Assembly (NCBI RefSeq): GCF_019703515.2
Contig: NC_059348.1
Coordinates: 25,414,156 to 25,478,155 of the forward strand
Source: Myxocyprinus asiaticus
Taxonomy: Eukaryota; Chordata; Actinopteri; Cypriniformes; Catostomidae
Direction: 5' to 3'
Length of the DNA stretch: 64,000 nucleotides
Both the position numbers and the translations under genes were made by a program. Shown here piece after piece: positions 10,878 through 23,000 of the stretch; within the stretch, counting starts at the first letter, position 1, and each line of letters begins with the position of its first letter. The notes under the pieces were generated by a model, which searched no databases, was not told the origin of the DNA, and worked only from the letters and a program-made list of their open reading frames with translations.

Positions 10878-11037
10878 ATGTCCTCTATCGACCCCTATCA
10901 ATACATCATAGTAAGTTATATTATCCTCCTCAAGTTTCATTATGATGTTAGTGAGAGTTGTCTTAAAATAAAACCTAAATTATTACAATAAGTCTACTAA
11001 TCGCTGATGACATTTTGTTTGGTGATTTTCAATATAT

Positions 11038-11084
<47 letters not shown>

Positions 11085-14000
11085 TATATATTAAATGTAC
11101 TTGTTATTATTTTTAATATGCATTCAGCTTATATTTATGTTTTGTTGTAATTTACCTGATTCTGAAATAAGGGAAAGAACTTCTGGGTCTACAGTTGTAT
11201 ATTTGGTGCTGCTGATGTTGATTTGCATGAGGAAAACTCCTGCTGGCACTTTCTGGAAATCCAGCCTTCATTTAAATTATGTATCATGTTGCTAAAATGC
11301 TACATTCATTAGTTTATTGATTTAAACATCATACCATAAATATGAATTAACCATAATATACGGTCAGAATGTTATTTTTAATTGCTTATTTTGAATTTAT
11401 GACATCGGAAACCATGGACACTTCTGTCTGGGATTCACCTGTTGTCCATTTCCTACTTCGATAGCTAAATGAGCTACCTTTTCACATAGGCACATTTTAC
11501 TGCCTTTTCCACTCTAAATCCTTGCCATTGTATATCAATGTTATCCACAGGTAGAGCATCAGTATTCTCATAGACTGAAAGTAACCGTGGTGAGAGCTGA
11601 AAATGTGACTAAAGGAGCATTTGGGGATTTATGTGAGTATAAATTCATGATGTCTTTTTCTTATTTAAAGAAATCCTTAAAGGGATAGTTCCCCCAAAAA
11701 TGAAAATTCTCTCATCATTTACTCACCCTCATGCCATTCCAGATGTGTATGACTTTCTTTCTTCTTTACGACACAAACTAAGGTTTTAAGAAGAATATCT
11801 CAGCTCTAAAGGTCCATACAATGGAAGTGAATAGTGACCAAAACTTTGAAACTCCAAAAAAAGCACATAAAGGCAGCATAAAAGCCAAGGACACTGCAGA
11901 TGCCAAGATTTATAGTGAAAAAGGAGTTACATTTTGGTCTGTACTCATCCAAAACCAATTGGATTGCTTCAGAAGACATGGATTTAACCACTGGAGTCAT
12001 ATGGATTACTATTATGCTGCCTTTATTTGCTTTTTGGACCTTCAAAGTTTTGGTCACCATTCACTTGCATTGCATGGACCTACAGAGCTGAGATATTTTA
12101 CTAAAAATCATTGTTTGTGTTCTGCAGAAAAAAGAGGGTGAGTAAAAGATGAGAGAATTTTCATTGTAGGGTGAAGTGTTCCTTTAAATAAATAAATAAA
12201 CAAACACAGTGTTTAGTGCACAAGCTTTACAGTTTATGTGTTTGTTCATAGTGGACACCCCAGACCCTTATGTGGAGCTGTCCATTCCAACCACCCCAGA
12301 GTCAAGAAAACGGACACGCCACATTGATAATGACATTAACCCAAAGTGGAACGAAACATTTGAGTTCGTATTGGACCCCAATCAACCCAACATTTTAGAG
12401 GTGAAAAATTCATACTCTAATTACTTATGGAGTATTTGCCTTTACAAGCTATTTCTTTTATTATGAGATACTTTACTGTAGTTATATTATCATTCCATGA
12501 CAGTTAAAATATCTAGGTCATAGAGTGTTTTTAAAAGTTTTGTATTGAATTGCTGGAGTTTGAGAGTATACATGAGCACAATGTTGTAATGTCTTTTGAA
12601 TGCTCTTTATTTAGATAACACTGATGGATGCTAATTATGTCATGGATGAAACTCTCGGCACAGCTACATATTCCCTATCAAAACTCAAAGTGGGGCAGAC
12701 AGAGCAAGTGACACTCCCTATTGGCAAGGTGAAAACTCCAAATCCATTTTGGTATACATTCTTAGCTTGCCATGAATTAATCTGTGTACTGTCAATGTTA
12801 ATGTGATGGTCAGTGATTTTCAGTTTATGGTTGTTTACTTTTATTTTCCTTCTAGATGACTAAAGTGTTTCTCGATATGTCCTTAGAAGTGTGGTATGTA
12901 TGAAGCAATTTTAATGCAATATATTGTGCATGTTTTATACATTCAATATGTAAGTTCCTTTTTGTGCTCATTCAGTTGTGGTTCATGCAGATTTTTATTG
13001 TCATAACAAATGAGAATCGCAGTTGTATTCTAATTGACTCTTCTTATTGGTGAGCAGTGCATCCAGAGACTTGCGCTTCAGCATTGCTTTGTGTGATCAG
13101 GAGAAGCTTTTCATGCAGAAACGCAGGGACAGAGTTATGCTCAGCATCAAGAAACTTCTCAAAATGGAAAACCCGCAATTCCTTCCGGCCTCACCAAGAG
13201 AGGTGAACTCAAGGACCACTTTCAAAAATCAAAATTGTGCAATTCTAAAAAGGGGATTTTATTGCGAGTGTGTGAGACCCTGTCTTATTACAGTTCTGTT
13301 TGTGCTCAGGTTCCAACCATCGCCATACTGGGCTCTGGAGGGGGGTTTCGTGCAATGGTGGGCTTCTCTGGAGTGATGAAGGCTCTGTATGAGTCTGGAG
13401 TGCTCGACTGCGCAACATACGTTGCGGGACTTTCTGGATCAACATGGTCAGTATTTGTTTTAAAATGTCAAGTAGTTGGCACAAGATGGTTTATTATGTG
13501 AGGTAGCTACAGGATGGCTGCTAAGAAGTTTGCCTTTTATCATTATTACAGCACTGCATAACAACATTGTTATTGCACATACCTAGGGTTAGAGATTTGA
13601 TTGGTAACTCGTCCTGCACTGTTTGTGTGTATAAATGGGTACCTCAAATCATGCAGCTTATTACATTTCTAATCGATCAGACTTTCACCTGGTGGATCCC
13701 TTAAGGGATTTTTATAAGCACAAACAGTGCAGGACAGGGCATAGACATTGAAGGAGGGAACCAATCCATATCTAGGGACCAGAATATCATAGAGACTTGG
13801 GGGTGGGCTCTTTTGACTTTGGGCCAGTAATTAACCACATTTAACACCCTAGCAACCACCAACAACAACATAGCACTGTGGCAGCGATTTTCGCATGGGC
13901 AAGCACCACTCACTTTTTCGCCAGAAACTGTAAAAATCTATTTCAGACTTTGTAATGACAAAATCAAATCTAAAATTTGGAGGAGCCTTCTATAATAACA

Positions 14001-17000
14001 ATGTTTCCACAGGTATATGTCTATGCTGTACTCACATCCTGAGTTTCCCGCTAAAGGACCAGGGTATATTAATGAGGAGCTGATGAACAGGGTCAGCAAT
14101 AACCCACTTAAACTGCTCCTGCCCCAAAACATCAACCGCTATGTCAAGGCTCTGTGGAAGAAGAAGTCAGCCGGACAGCCTGTCACCTTCACTGACATCT
14201 TCGGCATGTTGATAGGAGAGACTCTCATTCCAGGGGTGAGACAAGCAGGCTTATATGGGTTATTGATAGTTCTTACTGCAACATGATGTCATGCAAAAAT
14301 TTTGAAATGCACTGTACTTTATTTAAAACCACTGTAGTATATTCAGATACAAAGGCTCATTTGTATGTTGTCTCCCTATTATGCATCCCAATGCAAATTG
14401 ACCTCTTGGGAAGGATCGGCCCAATGAATCAAGGAAAATATTTTTCAATAGAGGAAGCTGACAGCCTCTGTAATAAGGAATTTGTCAGCTTAATCACTGA
14501 TAACATTGTTTATCTAAATTCTCATATGACTATCAAATGACACAGAAAGTATTTACAGTGTGTGCTGAGACAGATGCAACAGAATGACTTTACTGATAAA
14601 GCATTGACTGTGACTGGGTAAATGATAGTTTCCCTGCAATGATATAGTGTTATAGTTCAACGAGCATTGATCATACTGAGGAAATATTACTATGCTGGTA
14701 TGTAGTTGTAATGTTGCAGGCACTGGCAATGATGATGACGAAGACAATGACGTAGTGTAGAGAACCCAAGTGCAGTTTATTTACAAAGTGAGAACCAATG
14801 ACCCTGACTACAAAACAAAACATGAACATGGACTAGACTAGACTTGACATAAACATAACATGGCTTGACTTGGCTAGGAGCAAAACACATCCACATACAT
14901 TCAATACTTGACCAAGACACAATGGAAAACACGAGGCTTAAATACATGGACATGGGGGAACATAAACCAATAAACAAACAGAACTGATAACAAGATAATT
15001 AAACAATAAACCAATGAAAACATGACACATGAACATGGAGGGAAAACAGGAATCACATGACAAGGGAAACAGGAACTAAACATTTCAAAATAAAAGACAT
15101 GAATCAACAAAATACACATGACAGTAGTGCACTTAATACAAAATAGCCACCACTGAAAGTGTTCAGGCACATAATTAAGTTTAGGGACATTTTTTTAATT
15201 GCTTGAATGTACATAAGATTTGTTTAAATCTACTACATTGTAGGTACTGACTTGTAAAAGAATAGTTCACCCAAAAATGAAAATTCTTTCATTTTTCAGG
15301 ATTTTTTATTTTTTTTTTTAATCTTCACAACTCGTCTTTTCACCATAAAACAAAAGTGAAAAGTGATTCCGGGCTGTCAAGTTCCATAAAGGACAAAAAG
15401 CATTACAGAACATTAAAAATAGTTGATACAGTTCACACACTATTTTCCAAATTGTTGTTCACTCTCAAATCAAATCATTGATCAATTCCCATTAACAGAG
15501 CACAAATGAAATACAGTGAAATGTAAATAACATCAAACCTCATTGGTTCTTGTGCCATTGTCACAACATGATGACACGGAAGTCGACTTGTTGTTTCCGA
15601 GAATTCCAGTACCCTAGGATTGGCCACATTATGCCAACTCACTGACAAGCACTTTCTCCCATCAATAATTTTTGCATCGGCTCTAGCTTGTTTTCCTTCC
15701 CTTGTGGCTCGACCGGAAGAGTGTTGCGTCAGCAGTGTTGGAGACCCGGATTCGGATCCTGAGTTATCAGGAAGTTATTGCGTTCGCATAGAGCGCGATT
15801 CAGAGATTCTTTTTCACTAACATTACATTTTTAATCCACTGATGGTTAGGTATGCACTCTTCTTCACTTTATTACATCCTCTCCAGCTAAAAAATAACTT
15901 GCTTCACAACTCGCATTTGACGCCTCTCTGTGGACATTTCATTGGGAAAATGGAGCTCACATGCCCATACACCCAACAACACTTATCGCTTTGGCCACTG
16001 GGGGCAGTGTTTCAAATCTCTGTAATCACAGACCAATTTTAGAAAAAAAAGGGAAAAAAAAGAAAAGTGAACCTACTGTGTCCGATTTCACTGTAAGATG
16101 ACGTGTGGTCACATGAGGTTTGAGTCACTATTCACTTACATTATATGACAAAAAGATGTGTGAAGATAAAAAAAAAAAAACAAATCTTTGTGTTCTACGG
16201 AAGAAAGAAAGTCAGGTTTGGAGTGATATTAGGATGAGTAATTCATAACAGAATTTTCATTTTTGGGGGAACTATTCCTTTAAGAAAATGATATGTAAAT
16301 ACTATGAAAATGTGATGATGTGCTTGCATTTTTGTCAAATGCTGTGATCACTCAAAAGAAAGATCATTATACTTTGTGTGTGTTTGTGTTGTTCAGAGAA
16401 TGGACACAAAACTTAGCTCCATGCAGGAGAAGATTAATGAAGGTCAGAGCCCTCTGCCACTCTTCACCTGTCTGCACGTCAAACCTAATGTCTCTGAGCT
16501 CATGTTTGCAGGTAAGAGGACAACGACTGTTCACAAAGTCAATATTTGTTAAGACAAACAAAATAGCGGACATTTGTATGACAGTCACCTCTTTTTAGCC
16601 TACATAGAAATGCGGGCATTATCTATTTGTTTATATTTGCTTAAAGCAGTGGAAAACATGCAAATATTCATTATGGTGCCCGAACTAATGATTGATTCTT
16701 CCCTGACCCACTGGCTCAACCCAAAAGTTATATTTAGAGATTAGCCATTGTGTGTCCGTAGGTTTTCTGTTTTCTTTTGAATGAGATGAGTCGTGTGACA
16801 AAGCAGAGGTGATTGTTAAGTGGAAGGGAGTCAGTTACATTACTCGCTGTATTTGCCATAGATTTGTGTACTTGAGTCACATAGTTAAGGAGTATAACAT
16901 TTTACATTTTGTTGTTACTGCTATATTAAATGTTGTGGTAGTGTAATATAATTTTTTCTAGTGCATGCAATTTGACTCAGCGTTGATCATACTGAGTGAA

Positions 17001-20000
17001 TGTTTTATTCCTGTGCATCTCTCTGTCAGATTGGGTAGAGTTCACTCCGCATGAAATTGGCATGGCCAAATACGGCACCTTCATGTCTCCAGGGCTCTTT
17101 GGGAGCAAGTTCTTCATGGGCTCTGTTGTGAAGCAATATGAGGAAAACCCCTTACATTTCCTCATGGGTAAGACTGGGACTGCTCTGAATTTTAACAGAA
17201 CCATTTTCTCATACAGACCCTCATATAAAAAATGTATTGTGGATCACTGGATACTGACTACCATATGAACTGGTAACTGAGTTAGTTTACATGGACACCA
17301 GTTTGCTAAAACCTACCAAAAATCCAAAAAAAAAAGGGGGATTATTGAAATCATCTGATTATCTCTGCTGTTGACATCAAAACGTAAACAGGCATGCCCA
17401 CAACACTTGCTTGCATTAGATAAGCAGATAAGAACACTGGGAAAGGTGTTTATATGCAACGCAAAATCAGGATAGTGGATAAAAATCAATCATTTTTTGC
17501 TTAAACTGTTTATGACCATACCCCGAACTGCGTTTAAGACCTTTACATGACCGTATACATTGTCAGCTTATTAACCGTAATCGGTGTAAAAACATGCTTG
17601 TAAACACGCTCACTGACAACTTTACTCATTTATCGTATTATCTTTGATCAGGGTTATTCATACTTCCCAATAGTTATGCTTGTGTTGCTTTAATTCTTAC
17701 TCATGAGTGACTCTTTATGTAAATATATCTTATCTTGAATCAAGACAGCTAATTTTGCACAAGCATCTTGCAGCTGTCAGTTAAAGAGGGTATAAGTGAG
17801 TTCTATATGAGAAGAACTGTCCTAAAAGCCTCTAATTGTTTTCAAGATTCTCAGTAGAATATCAGAATCAGTTCCATGTATTGTGCATTTTTGTGTGTGT
17901 TGCATAGTGTTTGCTGAGTGTTTGATGTGTTCTCTGTGTGTGATGCAGGTGTATGGGGAAGTGCTTTCTCCATACTCTTTAACCGGGTTCTGGGTGTGAA
18001 AGAGACAGCCAGCAGTAGCACAATGGAGGAAGAGTTGGGTGAGAAAGATTGTGTCTCTTCAGTGTTATGTCTCTTTTTGCTATCAGATCTTGAAGTCAGG
18101 CCCACCATGAAAGGGACAGTGTATGCTGTATTTCAAGAAAAACAATAGCTTGTCATATTGCTTTGTTTGTGACCATGTGACCTGCTAAAAAAGTGCTATG
18201 TCTGGTTCTCCTATTACAGAAATGTGCAGTTTACACATACTGCTGCATGTGCACACAGTTTGTAGGGTGTGAATGATAAGGCTAACACACTACCACACTG
18301 ATCAACAAGCTATTTCTTGTGACATCAGTCAAAAACCCTGTCAACACAACTTCTAAACATAACATGTCTCATAGGATGTAGAGCAACATACATTTATCAT
18401 GATAGATGGGTTTAATCAGTGTGTTGATGTTAGTTAATGTCATTCATGTTTGAACTTTCAGTGTTCTTTTTGGATTTTGGGTTGAATCTAATGAAGAAAC
18501 GTCCTGGTCATATTTAACCCTAAAAGAAAAAGAAAAAGAAGAAACTACAATTTACTTAAAGAAAATTAGGCTTTTTTCTTGGACTAAGATTTTTATTATT
18601 TATTATTATTATAATTTTTTTGCATTGTGACATTATAGTATTTTCATGACAATTATTTCTAAATGATCATTATTGTAATGCAAAAAGAAAAATCATATTC
18701 TTATTCAGTACAACCAGTTCTGGGTAGATTTATTCTGAATTGTACAGTAATCTGGTACTGATTACAAATTACATGACAAAAATTGTAATTGTTAACATAA
18801 TTTCTTGTATTACATGTTTTAGGTAATCTAATCGGATTAATTTCTGATTACTTTTGACTTCACTCTTGTTTATTTCATGTCACATGATAGTCTTGTACCA
18901 TTTTGACATACAAATACAAAGAGGAAGAAAATATATTCCATTATTTATTACCAACAAAAACAAGATTTACCATATGTAAATCAGTGTTAGGCTGATTATA
19001 ACAAATCTTAAAAAAAAAAAAACTATGTATAAACAGTATATCTTTTCTTTTTTAAGATTAAAAAGAAGAATTAGAGGATCAATAAATTATTAACAATTTA
19101 CTGCCATTGCCTGATTAATATGTAATAATGTAATCCATAAATAGTAACTCTAATCTGATCACAAGTATTTTAAAATGCAATGTCATTACAAGTACTTGAT
19201 TTTGTAATCTGATTACTGAATCCAGATTACAGTGGTACTTTACAAATTTACAGTATACCATTGTTTATTTTTTGCATTTGTAATAAGAATGATATATATA
19301 TATATATATATAAACCAAACCCAAACATTTATTGACAGTTTTCATGAGATTTACCCTTCTCTTCTGTTTTCAGAGCAAATTAAACCAGAGCACATTGTGG
19401 GAGATGACTCAACAGATAATGAGGAGGAAACTCCAAGAGGTGAGAGATACTCTTAATATTTTGTCTTTCATTCTCTCTCTCTGTCACACACAACCACACA
19501 CACACACTTAAAGCTGGCGTGTGTAACTTTTTCTGTGTTAAAATACTTCAAATCAAATCAAATCCCTTTATTGTCACACAACCATATACACAAGTGCAGC
19601 AGTGGGGGAAAGTCTTGGGTGCAGTTCCGAGCAACATAGCAGTCATGACAATTAGAATAAACATTTGATTTACACATAATACAGTTTACACATCTGTTAC
19701 ACAACACAATATACATCCCCCCCCCCCCCCCATGTTATCAGTGGAAATAAATATGAAGTGTTGTGCATTCAGGTGTCAGTTGATAGTCAGTTGCCAGTGT
19801 GTTATTGAAAGAAGTATAAAATGTGGGTCCAGTCTGAGGCTAATAAAGTGCGGTGCTGATATATGTATCGTGAGTGATCAAGAGTTCAAAAGTCTGATTG
19901 CTTGGGGGAAGAAGCTGTCATGAAGTCGGCCGGTGCGGGTCCTGATGCTGCGATATCACCTGCCTGATGGCAGCAGTGAGAGCAGCCCATGGCTTGGGTG

Positions 20001-23000
20001 GCTGGAGTCTCTGATGATCCTCCGAGCTTTTTTCACACACTGCCTGGTATATATGTCCTGGAGGGAGGGAACCTCACCTCCGATGATGTGTCTGGCAGTT
20101 CGCACCACCCTTTGCAGAGCTTTGCGGTTGAGGGCGGTGCTGTTGCCATACCAGGCGGTGATGCAGCCACTTTCTTCTATCCCAGCTTTATATGCAGAAT
20201 CAACTGTAAGCAGTTAATGCAATCAAAAACTGTAAATACTGTGTCTCTGTGGTGCTATTATAATTCCTCTGTTTGTTTTGAGCAGCCCGTCTTACCCGTC
20301 TAAATAAATAAAATAAAATATAAAACAACCTTGATTTTTGGGGCCCTCTGGTGGCCCGTAGGCCCTAAGCAGCTGCTTATACCACTTATTGCTAGAAGCG
20401 GCCTTGATCTGTTTGTTCGATCAACAGCAGATGTTTTTGCAATTCCATTCGATGGCGCTAGTGCCGCAGAAATTATACACTTCAGCTTTAACTCAATATA
20501 AGTTCAATTTTATTTCTATAGCCCCTTTCACAGTACATAGTACAAAGCAGCTTTTACACAGAACTGTGGCTGCACAACCCCCAGTGAGCAAGCCATGGGC
20601 AAGAGCGCATCGAAAATCTACCTAAAGTGGTGAGGGGTAGAAGGAAGAAATATACTGTTTCTCTCTGTCTCTTTTTCTTCCAGGAGGCACAGAGTCTGCA
20701 GAGGTGGAAGATGAGCGGCAGCGTGATGCCCAGGCTAGCTGGGTTCAGCGCATGTTGACCTCAATAATGGGTGACTCCACCCTGTTCACCACACGTGAGG
20801 GCCGTGCCGGCAAGGTGCACAACTTCATGCTGGGGCTTAACCTGAACTCTACCCTGCCCTTCTCTCCCTTCAGCGGCCTCATGAACCAGACCTCAGTGGA
20901 TGAGGAGGTTGATGCTGTTACAGGTACTAGTTAGTAACTTAGGTGACACTTTTATTCAAAGCAACTTACAGTACACTTACTAAAGGGACACCTAAGGTTT
21001 GCTACCTTACTAAAGCTAAAACATCACCCTTTTAAAGGGATTTTAACCTACAACCTGTCAGTTACCAGTACAGATCTTTAATGGGAAAGTTCACCCAAAA
21101 ATGAAAATTCTGTCATCATTTACTCACACTCGTGTCATTCCAAACCTGTATGCTGTTATTTATTTTATTTTTTTGAAAACAGTATTTTGGAGAAATTTAT
21201 GAAAAATTTTCTTCATTCAGTTCTTGACATACAACAACAGTTAATAGTGACTAACAGCATGTTGAGCTCCAAATGTAGTTCATTCAGCTATATTCCAAGT
21301 TTTTTGAGGCCAACGATGGGTTTGTGTGAGGAACAGACCACAATTTAAGTAATTATACACTGATAATTTTGCCCTCTACCAAAACTGCTTGTGTATAGCC
21401 CATGTTTTCATTCTTAATTCAAAAGTTGCATTTGAGAATCAATGGCATATTGGCGTCTATATGCCATTGAAGAATCTGGACATCAGCATGGGCTAGATGC
21501 GAGCTTCCGCGAAGGTGAAGATTAGCAGTGAATAACAACTTAAATTTCAGTCTGTTCCTCACACTAAGCTATTTTTTGAAGATGATTTGGAATAATGCGC
21601 ACAAGTCATATGGACTACTTTTATGGTATTATTTTGTCCTTTTTGGAGCTTGACAACTCCTGGTCACTTTCAACTGTTGGTGTATGACAAGAGCATTGAA
21701 ACGACATGAGAGAGAGTAAATAGACAGTATTTTATTTTTTGGGTGAACAATTCCTTTAAGGCCACCATGGTCTTAAACCACCATAGTACTTTTCTTTATG
21801 CCTGACAACTCACCTTGCCCTGGTCTCTTGAAGCATGTCGTTAAAAGAAAAGGGTGTGACAGACTGTAGGTGGAACAATAGCCTGAAATCTGGTCAGGTG
21901 CTGGAGTGGGAGGAGAGGGGAAGCCATTTAGTCAGCTCACAAAACTTCACACATACCAACACACCCACTGTAGATTAACATCTCTCCCAAGGGTTAAATG
22001 TACAGAAACACCTGAACGCATTAGCCGTGATACATTATGGTCAGATGCATGTCACTGCAAGATTGCCAGTCAAGTTAAATGTGGCAGCTTTGAAAGATCT
22101 CTATGTGGCATGTTAAGTTTATGTGTCATTCTATTAAGCTCTCAGATGAGTGAAGGCAGGATCTCACCATATAATTATTGATAATATTAGCATAGAGTGA
22201 CTCAGCACTTCCTGTTCATATTTAGGTGTGAGAAAAAAGATGAGCACTTAACAAGAAAACGTACAGTTAAGTACAAAGAAAATGGCATTAATGCAAAATA
22301 GAATCATAATTACTTGTAGGCAGCAAACAACCAGGTAAATCTTTGTGATGGCATGTACTGTCGCTGGCTTTCCTGTATATTGCTATGCAAAGGCAAAGTG
22401 CAGTAACTACACCTTGATTGATTTATGACATAAGTCGGGTCTCTTAGAGTAATCTGTCCAGTTACAGACAGTTGTGGCTCAACTATGCTCAGATTCAGAG
22501 AACATGGAGTGTAAAAACTGCAGTAACACCAAAATCCTAACGAAAACTAAGGCAATTAAAACACTTTAGTTTCAGTGTTGGTGTAGTTATTTTTTATTTT
22601 TATTTTTTTGCATTTGTAGGCCATTTTAGGTCAGTGGCATTTCTTACAAACCACAGCAGTAGCACTGATATGAACAGACTTTGGTCTTTCCTGTAGATCC
22701 TGATGAGTTTGATCTTATCTACGAGCCCCTGGATGTGAAGAGTAAAAAAATCCATATTGTGGACAGTGGCCTGACCTTTAACCTGCCCTACCCTTTGATC
22801 CTACGGCCTCAGAGAGGAGTGGACCTCATCATCTCGTTTGACTTCTCTGCCAGGCCCAGTGACTCCAGCCCACCATTCAAAGTGAGTGTCTGACCTGAAG
22901 ATTGAGGAAATATAGGGTGAATCTCATCAAAACGGTCATGAAATGCCAGGGTCATGTTTCACCCTAGAATCTAAAGGAAAATGTAAGAATTTCTAGTTTG

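Noticed and set aside
13453..14010. Extra exon between 13446 and 14013 in pla2g4a.
   Set aside because: Direct joining gives [19 protein letters not shown], matching human; no additional residues are needed.
15740..15770. tRNA gene suggested by a T-arm-like 'ggattcggatcc'.
   Set aside because: No cloverleaf or A box could be drawn around it; it lies inside a dispersed repeat.
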